Shown here piece after piece: positions 23,959 through 36,080 of a DNA stretch of 64,000 nucleotides (position 1 is the stretch's first letter; each line of letters opens with the position of its first letter). The notes under the pieces are model-generated. The model was not told where the DNA came from, made no database searches, and saw only the letters and a list, made by a program, of their open reading frames with translations. The translations under genes were made by a program, and so were the position numbers. This DNA comes from Gremmenia infestans (taxonomy: Eukaryota; Ascomycota; Leotiomycetes; Helotiales; Hamatocanthoscyphaceae), in assembly GCA_032629725.1 (NCBI GenBank), contig JAFEVB010000036.1, positions 496,001 to 560,000 of the forward strand, given 5' to 3'.

Positions 23959-26326
23959 ATGCGGTCTTCAATAATGCTATCACCTTTCGTCTTCGTCACT
24001 GCTTTTCTTTCTCTCCTTTCTGGCGCTTCCGCCATGCGATTAATAGAGTCTAAATCTCTTAATACCTGCCAAGACAATTCCAGCTTTACGGCTAGTTTGT
24101 TCAACGTCGTCTTCACACCCGACAACAGGACAATTACGTACGATATTGTTGGTGTCTCTTCTGTTCAGGGCAATGTGTCATTCGGCATTGAGGTCAGTGC
24201 TTATGGATACGTCTTCATCAAGCAAACAATCGATCCATGCAACACCAAAGGCATGTCCGGATTGTGCCCCATGGCCACTGGACAACTCGATATCAACTCC
24301 AACCTCCAGTTTGACGCGTCAACCATCAGCCAAATTCCAGGAATTGCTTATGGGGTTCCGGACTTGGATGCAAATGTCAAAGTTCAAATCAATCAAACGT
24401 CCAATCCTGGAGTCAGCGTGGCGTGTGTCGAGGCTAACCTTTCCAACGGGAAGACTGTCGATCAGAAAGGTGTAGGATGGGCAACTGCTGTTATCGCAGG
24501 TCTTTCCCTTGTTGCCTCTGCTGTGACCTCAGGCCTGGGACATTCGAACACCGCTGCACACGTTGCATCAAACGCCCTCTCGCTATTCGGATATTTCCAG
24601 GCTCAAGCCATTGTCGGAATGACCTCTGTACCGCTTCCTCCAATCGTGCAATCATGGACACAGAACTTTGACTGGAGTATGGGTATCATCGGGGTTAATT
24701 TCATGCAGAGCATTGCCACCTGGTACCAAAAATCTACTGGTGGAACCCCGGCAACCCTTCTCAACACACTCACCACCACATCCGTACAGGTCGAGAAGCG
24801 TTCAATTGGCAAGCGTACCGTTGATCAGACCATCAAACTCCTCACTCGTGCCCACGAAATCCACAAGCGAAGCAACAACGGTGGCTCGACCCAAGCAGGT
24901 ACATATGTTGTGAAAGGGATGAAACGAGTTGCCTTCAGAGCTGACATCGAAGCCACCAATCTTTTCTTGACCGGCTTAGCTTTCTTCTGCATCTTCATTG
25001 TGTTCACCATCATATTCGTCGCTCTATTCAAAGGGTTCTGCGAACTTGCGGTAAGAATGAAGTGGATGCAAAACGACAAATTCCAAGACTTCCGCAATGG
25101 GTGGTTCACCGTCCTCAAGGGGATCATGTTCCGCATGGTTCTCATTGGCTACCCACAGATGACCATTCTCTGTTTGTGGGAATTCACCCAAGTCGATTCT
25201 CCTGCAGAAGTGGTCCTCGCCATCTTTTTCTTCTTCGGCATGACTGGAACTCTCGCATGGGCTGCAACAAAGGTTGTTCGAATTGCCAAGCGATCTGTTG
25301 AAATGCACAAGAATCCAGCCTACATCTTATACTCGGACCCATCTGCGCTCAACAAGTGGGGTTTCCTCTACGTCCAGTTCCGAGCTACAGCTTACTACTT
25401 CATTCTCCCGGTCTTGGTCTATACTGTTGTGAAAGGCATGTTCATTGCCTTTGGACAGAATGCCGGAACTGTGCAAGCTATTGCTATCATCCTCATCGAG
25501 GCAGCATGTTTGATTGGAGCCAGTGTCCTCCGGCCATGGATGGACAAGAGCACTAACGTCTTCAACATTGCGATTTGCGCAGTCAACTTCCTGAACGGTA
25601 TCTTCCTGTTGGTCTTCACCAAGGTCTTCAACCAGCCAGGCATAGTGACTGGTGTCATGGGTGTAATCTTTTTCATCATCAACGCTGCCTTCTCCCTCGT
25701 TCTGATTATCCTCGTGCTTATCGCGACTGTCTATGCCTTCATTCAAAAGAACCCAGATGTTCGATACCAACCAATGAGCGACGACCGCGCTTCTTTCATC
25801 AAGTCACAGACTCAGTTGACTACTGAGTTGGATGCTCTAGGCGCCACGGCACGAGGAGATGTCAAGGGTGGTTACAAACACAACCTTGATCTAGATGATG
25901 ACAACGAATCATGGTCGTCTGATTCAATGAGACACCCAACCAATATGCCGCTCCCTCCATCGACGGCAAATTCAGCCCAAAACTACAGAGAACCTCCTCA
26001 TTCTCCTATAGATCCATCAGTACCTCTATTCCCAGCTGGTAGCCGCGGTGCTCCGCCAAATTACCAAGACAATCCTCGACCGATGTACCAAGGCCAAGTT
26101 GAGAGCCGGCCGAACAGCGATCTACCCCTGATCAACAATGGAGGATCGCCTCCATACAATAGCTCGGCGACAAACCTCTCGGCTGGGTACAGGTCACAGA
26201 ACAACGCTAGCCCATCAGGATTTAGAAGCCAAAATAACGCCAGGTAAGAGATTGTGATCACTTGCTCCGAACTAAAACTGACCTATATTTAGTCCTTGGC
26301 AGCGTGGTGCGGGTTATGACCATTAA
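23959..26326 (+). CDS. FLC2: FLC/TRP-like membrane channel protein with ML-like lumenal domain
   Basis: Two exons, 23959-26243 and 26293-26326, give 772 residues; the last exon adds only SPWQRGAGYDH. A signal peptide spans about 1-25, with cleavage after SGASA. Residues 26-165 form the Cys-containing ML-like lipid-binding domain (TRP_N), with CQDN, DPCNTKG and CPMATGQ. A first membrane helix is at 173-192. A loop follows, then a block of about eight helices from FLTGLAFFCIFIVFTIIFVA onward, including WMDKSTNVFNIAI, typical of the fungal TRP/FLC family. Residues from about 620 on are a disordered Pro/Ser tail. FLC proteins are implicated in haem/FAD import into the ER, calcium homeostasis and cell-wall integrity. 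The symbol marks the family; one-to-one orthology with yeast FLC2 is not shown. Confidence 0.88.
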
Positions 26327-27819
26327 TGAAAGGGCTTAATAAAGGCGTTCTAATCGGTCGACTTAGTTGAATCGACATTAGGGATTGGTGTTATCTGTTT
26401 TTTATATATTTGCATCTCCCTCACACCGGCGGTAAAATCCGCAGCTGGCTGTGCGTGGAAAGAAGAATGGTCCATTTTGCATGGGACAGGCGAATTCTGG
26501 ATTTGGTCCTTGTACAAAGACACGAAATGCATGCAGATGAGAGAGTATCCTATTGGGCCTTGATCCTTTCCGGTCTTGTTCTGGCTCTAGAGACTCTTGA
26601 ATTGCATTTGAAACTCTTGGATTGGACGAGAGGGAAGTACCACAACACACAACAACTGCTTTTCATTGCGTTTTGGGGATCGGTCGGGAAGGAAAGTAAA
26701 GAGATTCGAATTAGCAAGTCGAGGGTATTTGTTGCATTGCGCGGATGTGGGGGATTATTTTGCGTCCGGCAGTGGTACATAATTCGCTAGGGGGATCTAC
26801 AAACCTACCTAGCCTGTAGACAAGAACAAGCAGGCTAGACTGTATGATAGGGATTATTCTACAATGTTTCTACTTTTATTTTTCAATTTTCCAGCTGCCA
26901 ATTGATTGCATTAGTGACATTTACCATTTCTGTTTTTAGCCCTTTCAAAATATAAGGAGCACTAGCAAACAACAATATCTCGGTTGAGTTTCAATATCTG
27001 TTCGCTTTAAGATAGATTTCAAGTATTAAGATTCTGCATTATATGCCACATGCCATACAAGTAGTGCATGTCTAGCAATTTCTAACTATTATATATTAGG
27101 TAGTCCTGATTTTTGGGGGAGGCGAAGTCCGTCCATGTCCCATACCAAAAACTTAGGCCTTCGCCCAACAATTATAGTATTTTACGGCCTACTCCATAAA
27201 ACTCCCTATGCTTCTTATGCTAGATAGGGAAAAGCGGTTCCGTCTTTGCAATTTGAGATGTTTTTAGACGTTCTGATAATCCTTTTCTATTTTTCATACA
27301 CTCTGTTTCCAACTCACAAGCGGTATCCGTCACTCCAACCTTTCATCACTCCTTACTAGCAGATAGATATTTCCCCACAGAATACTCCTATCATTTCTTC
27401 AACTCGTCCTTTCCTTTTTCCCCAAGATTTCTTTCTTTCTAGTTAGTTAGTCTGTGGTCATTCCAACCAACTTTGGTACCGACAGCGAGCGGGAGCGGGA
27501 ACCACCCCTTTTCAATCTAGCAACATCTTTCTTTTTTCTAAAGCATACATCATATAAACCCTGATTACACAGGTCCTAAACTATACAAGTAAATCAGCTA
27601 GTCCGCACACCTAAAATTTTGTAAGTCTTTCCTTCGTTTCCAAACACTCCCGTAACAATTTATTTCTTCGTCTTCATGTATATCCTGTATTGTATTACAT
27701 TGTATATCCTCCAAAGTCCTTATATATACATACAAGCTGTCCTTAACTACCACACCTCACTACACCACACTACACTATATCTCGAAAGCACAACACACGG
27801 ACACAGACAGACAGACGGC
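26327..27819. other. AT-rich intergenic region
   Basis: No supported gene. A frame at 26410-26790 lacks any family resemblance. The segment 26820-27700 is clearly AT-rich, with many short TATA-like runs, and then becomes the leader of the next small gene. Confidence 0.5.
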
Positions 27820-28386
27820 ATGGCGCCAGTAGCGATAGAATTCGTGTACAGATATCCGTACCAATTCGTCCCCGGCGTGTTTTCACTTACTCGCCTACAA
27901 ACCATTATCTGGGTATCTCCATCTTCATCGTCTTCGGATCAAATTACCAGTACATCTATATCAACATCAACCTCACCATCACCTCTCAAAGCCCGCACGC
28001 ACGACACCCTCACAACTACATCGCAACTCGAGACAGCATTAAATTTGGCGTTCCTGACCCTGCTCGCCATCTTCACTGTCGGGGCTTGTATTAACGTATG
28101 CATGTACTGCGTGGTACGCCTCAGAGGAGACCAAAATAATCAAAATCTGGAGCGTGAGCGTGAGGGAGAAGGGGGACGAGAAGTGGAGGTAGGAGGGAAG
28201 GGGGAGGGGAATTTGGGATGTGTGACGGCGACGGCGGAGGATACGAAGTTGTCGAATGGCTGTGGGAGGGGGTGTGCAGCGGGAAATCGGTATGTGAGGG
28301 AGCAGGAGAGTGACGGGGAGAGCGAGGAGGAGTTTGTGGGGAAGGGGAATAGGGAGGGCTGGATGCTTGGGGATGGGGTTTGGTAG
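27820..28386 (+). CDS. Small hypothetical protein with one membrane helix
   Basis: Not recognised. The open frame starts upstream at 27676, but the ATG at 27820 (MAPVAIEFVYRYPYQFVPGV) is the likelier start, giving 188 residues. The N-terminal 70 residues are rich in Ser/Thr. One strongly hydrophobic segment, LNLAFLTLLAIFTVGACINV, lies at about 73-98. The C-terminal half is low-complexity Glu/Gly/Arg-rich. The frame is intronless, and its second half is purine-biased on the coding strand, which can create false open frames. It could be a real lineage-specific membrane protein or chance. Confidence 0.4.
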   Translation: MAPVAIEFVYRYPYQFVPGVFSLTRLQTIIWVSPSSSSSDQITSTSISTSTSPSPLKARTHDTLTTTSQLETALNLAFLTLLAIFTVGACINVCMYCVVRLRGDQNNQNLEREREGEGGREVEVGGKGEGNLGCVTATAEDTKLSNGCGRGCAAGNRYVREQESDGESEEEFVGKGNREGWMLGDGVW

Positions 28387-29327
28387 TTTGGTGGGTTGCG
28401 AGTGGGGTTTACTGTAGTAAGGAGTTTGGGGATTAGGGGAGGGCGTTTATCGAATTATAGGGGGGTGGACTGTTTGTTGTAGCTTGTGGCTGCGGATATC
28501 AAATTGGAGCGCAGGATAAGAGAGTAAAAGAGGTTCTTGTACTGTAACGGATGGTAATGTTGGGTATTGGATCAAGACATCTGTCTGTCTGTCTCTGGAC
28601 TGGCTGGCTGGCTATCCACACATATGTTTTCAGATTAAATTAGTAAAAGGAGTGGTGTGGTTTTCATTAGAAGGGTGGGGAATTTTGTATGAAGATTATA
28701 TAGTTCCTGCAATTGTATTTATACGGTACCGTCTGAGCATGTGTTTGTATTGAACCTGCCTTAGTGATGTATATATGTCTTTGTCATGTGTGTGAGCAAG
28801 CTCGAATCCTGTTGCAAGGTTCAGCTGAATCAACGCGGCTTAGTTTACATCTCTCCATTTTAAAGGGTATAACTCCTGTCGTGTTTTCCAGCCGTCCACA
28901 CATAAACAGCAGAAGCCTTGCGGCAGATAGAAAAGGCGGCACCGATTAGTAATGTGCCAGGTGGCGTGGGACATTAAAGGTCAATTAGAATAAGTGCCGC
29001 TTTGTATATCTAGTAAGCTTTGGGGTTTATAGTTGGCCGTCCTTTCATGTAGAAGGCCGTAAAATACCACAGAAGGTAAGTAAGCACTCAGTAGGATCTT
29101 GATATTTCACTGAGGCCTTTAAGGAAGCCACTAAAGTCGGGAAGGGAGACAGCAAATTAAGATGAGTGTTTTTTGCTCTTGCTTATTTAGAGTTGAAATT
29201 CATCTATTTGCATATCTTTCTACGAGTCATCCACCTCAATTTACACATCGCCACACCCTTGTGTGCAATCAGTTGCTCTAGCAGGAGCTTATCATACATT
29301 CTATACACCATAAAACAACCTTCCATT
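28387..29327. other. Convergent intergenic region, nothing recognised
   Basis: Contains short CTGT and GGCT simple repeats at about 28578-28612 and a TGTACTGTAAC element near 28537. The open frames at 28764-28949 and 29166-29441 are unsupported. Confidence 0.5.
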
Positions 29328-30933
29328 TCAAGGCTTCCTTCCCTTCCTCTTCTTTGCTGGTCTCGCAGCAACGTGAGCCCTCCTAATAGCCTTAGCCTCT
29401 TTCGTCGTCCTCTTCCCAATATCCCAGCCCCAACCCCGTAAAATCCTGACTACTTTCGGGGTAACCGCGACCGCGATAGGAACACGGATGAAGATGAAAG
29501 ATTTGTGGATCGCATATGCGAGCGCTAATTGCGTTGCTAGGCCTGGAAACGTGTAGTGTAAGTCTGTGAGGTAGGATATAGTAGGGAAAGAGCACTTACT
29601 AGCATCCATCTTGTTCTTCTGCTCAGCCTTCTCGACTCCCCACCCAGCCATTTCAACTGCGTCGCTTACTTCCTCGTTGCCGAAGTGTTCGTGCTCTGCT
29701 TTCTTCATTGAGGCTCTCCAATCATGCCATGTTTGCTTTACGGAGTCTGGGATCATCTTTTTCACGTTTGAGACGATATAATGCTCCCACTCGCCTGTGT
29801 TATTATGTTAGTGGATTGAGATTGGAATTAAGAAATAAAGCTAAGGCCAATGCAGTGTCCGGTCTCTGTCAGTGTTGAAGCATATCCAGAGGCGCATTTT
29901 GTTGTAAAGGTTGCCAGAGAGATTTATGTTTGATGCCCTTCCTCAACTCGCACCTCTTGTTCTTGTTGACACGCTCGCTAAGTCCATTCGAAAAGTGTAA
30001 GCACTCTAGGAGTTGAGAATGTCAAGCATCAAGCATTGAAAGCTTGTCGAAATACCACCCGGAAACTACTGGTAAAGGGCCTGGATTCTCTCGAAGCAGA
30101 GATGCTGAACAGACCTTAGATGTGGGTCTGTGATTTTGTGCCTGGCTTTTGACTTGCCGTGGTAATTAATACAGTAGCTTCTTTCTTGCTGGTATTGCCG
30201 CGAGAACGGGACTTCGAGGGATTGGACTCCAGGGCTCATATTTGATCCCCTCTTAGACCCGTAACTCTTTCCGTTGTGTCTGCATGAATTCGGTCTGCTC
30301 TTTCGCAGCCCCGCGTATTCTTCATAGTCCATTCGGAGTCGTGTTTATCCCAACAATGTATGTCGACCGAGTCCCTCGCTCAGTGAAAGACTCACATATC
30401 TAAGATTCATTTCCACTTTCATGGAGCCGTATATTTCACCCACCACAGCCATCACATTCCCAAGAGACTAGACACTGCATTCCACCTAAGAGAAAAACCC
30501 ACTCACCAATTCTATCCGTTCCCAGCGTCCTCACCAACAAATAACAGAACGGAAAATCCAGCGCACTCAACATCAAATACACCCCCAGCCCCGACCACCC
30601 ATATTCCCTCGACAATTTCCGCATCCTCGCTCCCAAACTCGTTGGGTCTGCCTCGGCAGCCGACCCTTTCGGAGAGCCAAGATTCGGCGTTGGATCTGGA
30701 GATGTTGGCTTGCCATTTCTCCGCCCGCGAGAGTTATGTAGGAAGCGTAGGCGCTGCCAGATGCTATTCGGCTTTCTGGGGGAGCGGAGGTTGTGTGAGG
30801 GGAGGGTGAAGGCTGTTGTGGATTTCGGTTTCGAGGCTTGGTGTAAGGAGCGGATGGGTGCTGATGTTCGTATAGCTGGTCGTGTAGTTAGGGGGAAGCG
30901 CAGTGCTCCTCGAGGTATGGTTGTTCGTAACAT
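29328..30933 (-). CDS. DUF1279 (FAM210-like) mitochondrial membrane protein
   Basis: Three exons, 30933-30507, 29794-29600 and 29542-29328, give 278 residues. The N-terminus is long, basic and free of acidic residues for about 60 positions, as in a mitochondrial presequence. The DUF1279 core is clear: EYGWSGLGVYLMLSALDFPF, then RTLGTDRIGEWEHYIV across the first splice, with a membrane helix at each end of the domain. After a helical linker, the last exon has LATQLALAYAIHKSFIFIRV and then a GWGWDIGKR and Lys/Arg-rich tail. Animal FAM210A/B are inner-membrane proteins linked to mitochondrial translation and metabolism; yeast Nat2 is the nearest fungal relative I know. The first intron is 712 nt, by far the longest in the window. 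The second (57 nt) has no in-frame stop. Confidence 0.8.
29795..30506 (-). other. 712-nt intron of the DUF1279 gene
   Basis: Both ends are canonical (GTGAGT donor, CACAG acceptor), and the flanking exons join in the middle of the conserved domain (TDRIG|EWEHYIV), so the intron is real. A frame of 88 codons inside it (30332-30066, minus) has no family resemblance. I see no box C/D pair or tRNA in it. Confidence 0.75.
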
Positions 30934-31640
30934 ATTTGATGGGAGATGGTGTGATTAGGAGGTAGCTCCGCGTGAGGTCGAGGTTGCTCGTACTGTAAAA
31001 TTGCAGTGGGTGCTTCTGGCTGCAGACTGCCGGTCCTTTGTATCTGGGATTCTTTCTCGATTCACAAGACCTGCTCGAACTTCTAGCAGCTTGGCCGGTG
31101 CTTCCGTTCTAGTTAGATATCAAAGCCCATTTGCGTTTTGCTGGGTGCTTGAGAGAAAGAGCAAAAGAAAGATTGAGTTTGGAATAATATGTTCAAGAAG
31201 ACAAGTGATAATTAATAAGTCATGATTGCGTGTTGTTTTGATTGTCGTAGCTATTCGTGGTCTGACAGACTGACTTTGGATTCGGCCTCAATATTGTTCA
31301 AGGTTCTTCCTACAGTACAGTACCTTAGCTTAGGCATGCAGAGTGATGCATGTGGGGCCATATTCTGTGAATTGTGCCGCTTTTAAGGTTTACATCACGA
31401 GACAATTTAGAGCGGCATGAGTTTACGAGCTAATGTTTGTTTGAGGGCATAGGTAGGCAGGTAATGCAAAGTGCAAAATGATATTATACTTTCTGTCGAC
31501 AGCTAGTAGAAATCAATATTTACAGTGAATGTGTAGATAAACATACTACCCGAGTACCCGCAACAAAAGAGCAAAATGAACTAATATATACTTCAGAATC
31601 GAATCTCATTTCCCAACCTTTTCCAACCTTCCTATACAAC
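30934..31640. other. Intergenic spacer between DUF1279 start and pectin methylesterase stop
   Basis: No gene supported. Contains TACTGTAAAAT near 30991 and CTACAGTACAGTACC at 31310-31324, both members of the dispersed TACTGTAC family. Confidence 0.55.
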
Positions 31641-32810
31641 CTAAGAAAGATAGGTCGTGTCAACCCACCCAGTATAGGTGCTTCCCAGAATAGTCGAGAT
31701 GGAGACTGCAGCACTGAGCTTGGAAGAAAAGCTAGCTCTGGTTCCTGAAGCCCCAGTTCCAGTGTTGCCGTATTCTTCGAAGGTCACATCCTCAGTATTG
31801 GACGTGGTGGTGCTCCATACTTCCCAACCAGCACTGTTGACGACAGCTCCAAGAGCCGTGTTCTGGAAGACAACCCTGGCATACTCGCTCCAAGGTCTGC
31901 CGAGATAGATAGACCCGGTCCCAGAAGCCGTGCCAGTGGTTCCTGCTACTGTAGACTTGTTGATTACATAGTAAGAAGTATCGGTGGATGAAGCACGCCC
32001 ATTTGCGGTAATTGCTCCAGGAGCAGATGATCTGATGTCGGAACCATCAATCCAGGCTCTTGCGTGCTGGCCGAAAATGAAGTCGACTGCGCCTTCGATA
32101 TAGCACTTGGCGTAGACCTGGTTCCCGATTTGGGCGAGGAGGGTATCCTGGTATCCATACAATCCAACTCCGTAGTAACTGTCCAGCGAATTAGTATGGT
32201 AAAGAGTCAGATGTTGGGAGAGTCGAGGAGCTTAGGAACAGTCTGGAGAGCTGCCAGATGGGCTCTTTAAGGGGCATTCGACTCGGACAGAAAATATCGT
32301 TTAGTATGAGAATAAGCTTACCCTTGCTCAGTGCCGTAGGCAGCTAGTGCGATTGCTTGAGATCCAGACCCGTAGGTGTTCTTAATGTTGACATTGTAGA
32401 ACTTGGTGTTGGCTGCTGAGTTTTGGACAGTGCCAGTGGCCTCGTCGTCCGCAGCACCGCTCGCAAGACTCGAACTGTGCACGATGTTTACGACATTATT
32501 TGCGTAGGATGACGTATCCGTGGTGTAGCCATAAATGGTGAGAGCTGCAGCTCGTGAAGGAATTATGACTTGCTCAGTGTATGTTCCGGACAGGATGAAA
32601 AGGCTCTGGGCAGTGGTAGATGTTGTGCTTAAAGAATTAATAGCAGCTTGAATCTATTATTGATTAGACTTGGTTGCTAATGGAATATGGATATCTCACT
32701 GTTGAATAGGTGCCACCGCTACCAACTGTAATTGCCCCTGATGGAGCAGTTGTTCGAGCCGTAGCCAGCACAGCCGACACAAACGAAGCAAGTGTGATGA
32801 AGTAATGCAT
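31641..32810 (-). CDS. pme: Secreted pectin methylesterase (CE8)
   Basis: Three exons, 32810-32700, 32653-32322 and 32178-31641, give 326 residues. A signal peptide spans about 1-18 (MHYFITLASFVSAVLATA), then the mature enzyme starts with GAITVGSGGTYSTIQAAIN, the usual CE8 beginning. The active-site motifs are complete: GYQDTLLA with the acid/base Asp159, GAVDFIFGQHARAW with the nucleophile Asp180, and YLGRPW with Arg242 and Trp244. The length is normal for a fungal single-domain enzyme without a PRO region. It removes methyl esters from homogalacturonan in plant cell walls, giving pectate and methanol. Its start codon faces that of an endopolygalacturonase gene about 2 kb away, which attacks the demethylated product. 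The second intron is 143 nt. Confidence 0.95.
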
Positions 32811-34789
32811 AGTGAATAAAGTAGCTTAGCTTTACAGGATTGCTGTAAGAAGAGAAAGATTGGAATGAGTGAACTGAGCTTCGAAGGCTTGCAGGGAAGG
32901 GAGAAATATCAACAAGTGGGAAATCAAGGCAGCTTTAAAGGCATGGCTCCTAAGCACGATACTTTTGGTAATACCAAATACGGTACTGGAAATCCACAAA
33001 AGCCGTTCCCCGGAGAAAATTTCCCGACACGAAGGCTTGGTGGGGAAGAAGCTTTTTTGAAAGACACGACTGCGTGTGACCAGGGTCAAGGGATGAACTT
33101 CATTCTACACTTTAGAACACCCACAGTACAGTACTGTATGACAGTGTAATTTATGTACTGGGAGGGTAAAACTCATTCCATCATTCCACCTCTCATATGA
33201 GGTTATTGAATGGAACCAAAGGATGGATCAATCACGCGTTGAAGCGTAGCGCCGCAGAAGCAAAATGTTGTGTTATGCCGGCTGTGGTAGATAGAGAGCC
33301 GGCGGCGGGGTCTCTACGGATGTTTGAAACGGAAATACTCCTAGTCGCGTGAACTACTTCGGACAGTACTTCGTTTTTAAATTACTTTCGTCCTACTCCG
33401 TAGGCGAAATGATTGTGCCAAGAAGACCAGGGCAAGGGGGCCTTGCTTTGATGCGTTTACCACTGTTCTTTACCCCCTGCTATAGAATTCTTGGCAAAAT
33501 TGTTTGGCCTGAGACGAAGTATAAGTCATGATTGATGGGACGAGTGTTCTGTTTGGTGTCGTAGAGACAATGATGGACTGCTGTCACTGATAGGAAGCTA
33601 CAAGTCTGAGCTGTCCTTCAGCTCTATAGCAACTACAAGTAATATGTAGTAGAAGTGATCACTCTTGTTCTGGTGGGGCTAGCCTGATATGGACATCATA
33701 AAACGGGTGTTAAATATATTCTTCGTATAAGATAACCAAACTTAGCATTGTTAACACCATAAAAGTATATTGAATTATATGTGATTAAACCGTTTTCATA
33801 GGCCTCGATGCTCTCTACCTGCGACGAAGTAGTTGTTAATCTGATTCCATAAACCAACCGTCTCTGTTAGGGAACTTGTGGAATGGCCTGGGGGTACGAA
33901 GTAGAACCTCTAGTTATTAAATTAGATGGAGTAAAAGGCGTTTCCATCCATGAGTCTCTAAATTGAAAGGGACCCGCGGATGCGGGACTCGGAATCATGT
34001 TAGACGAGGACGAGGTTACTGCACGAGTCACATCACCTGTTCATCAGACCAGCAGCATTGTGATTCGAGGGATATTTGTCGCATCCGGATCTTGAAACCG
34101 CTACTACCTTACCTTGTATGGCTAATACCCCACACTTGGACCGGGTCTAGCCTTAAGCTTAATTTACCCGAAACATCATCTGGCCTGTCCATGCTCGCCA
34201 TAGTCTATGCCTCCCTGTTCAGCCTCCTCGCCCGGTCCCTTTACCGAGTCCCTTTAATATCTGAGTCCAACACTCTAGTCTCCAAATCCATCACTTCCTC
34301 CGTACCTTAGCTGCAATGGGCCTTCAAGAGTCAAGCTTGACTGGTAGGCCCGGTAGACGTGACGACGCGTCTTCTTCCATGCTTTGTAAAATCTCTCACC
34401 CAAGGACACTTCTCCCCTGCTCAACCTCCACCACGGCGCCACTGTACGGCGGAAAAACATTGTATCGTAAACCTTTGTGGATCCAGGCATCCAGCTCCCC
34501 CTCTCATCACGCCTCCCGTGTACCTATGGTCCTACGCTCAGTATGCCTAGTACTCCGTAAATAACTAATAACTCTACAGTATACGCAGCTATACGCTATG
34601 GCTAGGCCCGAAAAACCGGGACCCTCTACTTGGCCCTCTTTTCTCAAGTGATATAAGAGAAAGCTTCACGCCTCACAATTCTCTTCTCCCCAGTACCTTG
34701 CGGCTGTCCATTCTTTCAAACCACATTCTTTCAACTACACATTCCTTTCATTTCACCTTTCCAAAACCCTTTTTCCAAAGACTTCAAAA
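32811..34789. other. Shared upstream region of the two pectinase genes
   Basis: Two kilobases between two start codons facing away from each other. No gene supported; the frame at 33963-34310 is unlike protein. It is dense in short palindromes: CACAGTACAGTACTGTATG near 33122, CTACTTCGGACAGTACTTCG near 33354, TACTCCGTA at 33393-33401 and 34551-34559, and GACGAAGTAG and TACGAAGTAG near 33822 and 33896. A TATAAGA box is near the polygalacturonase. Regulatory sites for pectin induction are expected here, but I cannot assign them. Confidence 0.6.
34652..34658 (+). promoter_or_regulatory. TATA-like element of the endopolygalacturonase gene
   Basis: TATAAGA lies 138 bp upstream of the start codon, followed by a pyrimidine-rich leader with CTTTCAACTACACATTCC. 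A TATA box at this distance is usual for strongly induced fungal secreted-enzyme genes. Confidence 0.45.
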
Positions 34790-36080
34790 ATGGTTCACAT
34801 GTTAAAAGCTCTGGGGCTGGGCCTCAGCACCGTCTCCGTTCTGGTCGCTGCTGTCCCTATGCCGACTGCTGCCCCAAATATCCTGAATGCTGTTGCTCTT
34901 GAGAAGCGTGCATCTTGCACTTTCACCGATGCTGCTGCAGCCAGCAAGTCCAAGACATCTTGTGCTACCATTGTCTTGAACAACATTGCAGTTCCTTCCG
35001 GAACAACCCTTGACTTGACGGGACTTACATCCGGCACAAAAGTAATTACATGTGGCCCTTGTTCGGTTTGCACTTTTCGCTAACGGTCATAGGTCATCTT
35101 CGAGGGAACAACTACCTGGGGTTACGAAGAGTGGTCCGGTCCTCTCTTCTCCGTCTCGGGAGAAAACATTGCTGTCTCCGGTGCTACTGGAAACTCGTTG
35201 AACGGCAATGGTGCCAAGTGGTGGGATGGAAAGGGTACGAACGGAGGAAAGACAAAGCCCAAGTTCTTCTACGCTCACGATCTGACCGGAACCTCCTCCA
35301 TCACCGGCTTGAACATTCTCAACAGTCCAGTGCAAACCTTCTCAATCAACGGCGCTACTGGATTATCAATCACTGATGTCACCATTGACAACTCCGCTGG
35401 TGACACTGGCTCTTTAGGACACAATACCGATGCTTTTGATATTGGGTCATCTAGCGGTATCACCATTACAGGAGCCAACGTCAAGAACCAGGATGATTGC
35501 CTGGCCATCAACTCAGGAACTGTGAGATATTTCCACTTCAATGTATATGAGGAATGCTAACCAAGTTAGAGCATCGTCTTCACCGGCGGAACTTGCTCAG
35601 GAGGACACGGTCTCTCCATCGGCTCCGTTGGAGGTCGTTCTGACAACGTTGTCAAAGACGTTACGATCTCTGACAGCACCATCAGCAACTCTGCCAACGG
35701 TGTCCGTATCAAGACCATCAGCGGAGCAACTGGAAGTGTCTCGGGTGTCACTTACAAGGACATCACCCTTTCTAACATCTCCTCCTACGGAATTGTAAGT
35801 GCATGGCTTTCTACCAAGAGAGAAGCATTCTAACGGAGCAAAACAGGTCATTGAGCAAGATTACGAGAACGGTAGCCCAACTGGCACCCCCACCACTGGT
35901 GTCCCAATTACAGATCTCACCATCTCCGGTATCACAGGTTCTGTAGCATCAAGCGCAACCAGCGTTTACATCCTTTGCGGCTCCAGTTCATGCTCTGGCT
36001 GGTCTTGGTCGGGCGTGACTTTCACAGGAGGAAAGGCCAGCACCAAGTGTTCGAACATCCCATCAGGGGCTTCTTGCTAA
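34790..36080 (+). CDS. pg: Secreted endopolygalacturonase (GH28)
   Basis: Four exons, 34790-35041, 35093-35521, 35570-35794 and 35847-36080, give 379 residues. A signal peptide spans about 1-20 and is followed by a propeptide ending in a dibasic EKR site before ASCTFTDA, the usual mature start of fungal endo-PGs. Active-site residues are all present: NTDAFDIG (Asp197), NQDDCLAI (Asp218 and Asp219), GGHGLSIGS (His240) and RIK at 273-275. The C-terminus CSNIPSGASC and the four-Cys pattern of the last exon are also typical. It hydrolyses alpha-1,4 bonds within homogalacturonan. It is divergent to the pectin methylesterase gene, so co-induction on pectin is likely. Confidence 0.96.

Noticed and set aside
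25327..25770. Minus-strand frame of 147 codons
   Set aside because: Antisense shadow of the FLC membrane domain; hydrophobic codons read backward give acidic residues.
26410..26790. Open frame of 126 codons downstream of the FLC gene
   Set aside because: No domain, poor codon pattern, and probably 3' flank.
30066..30332. 88-codon frame inside the long DUF1279 intron as a nested gene
   Set aside because: No family resemblance; it is not supported by splice signals or composition.
33963..34310. Open frame of 115 codons between the pectinase genes
   Set aside because: Composition is not protein-like, there is no family resemblance and no splice partners; it lies in the promoter region.
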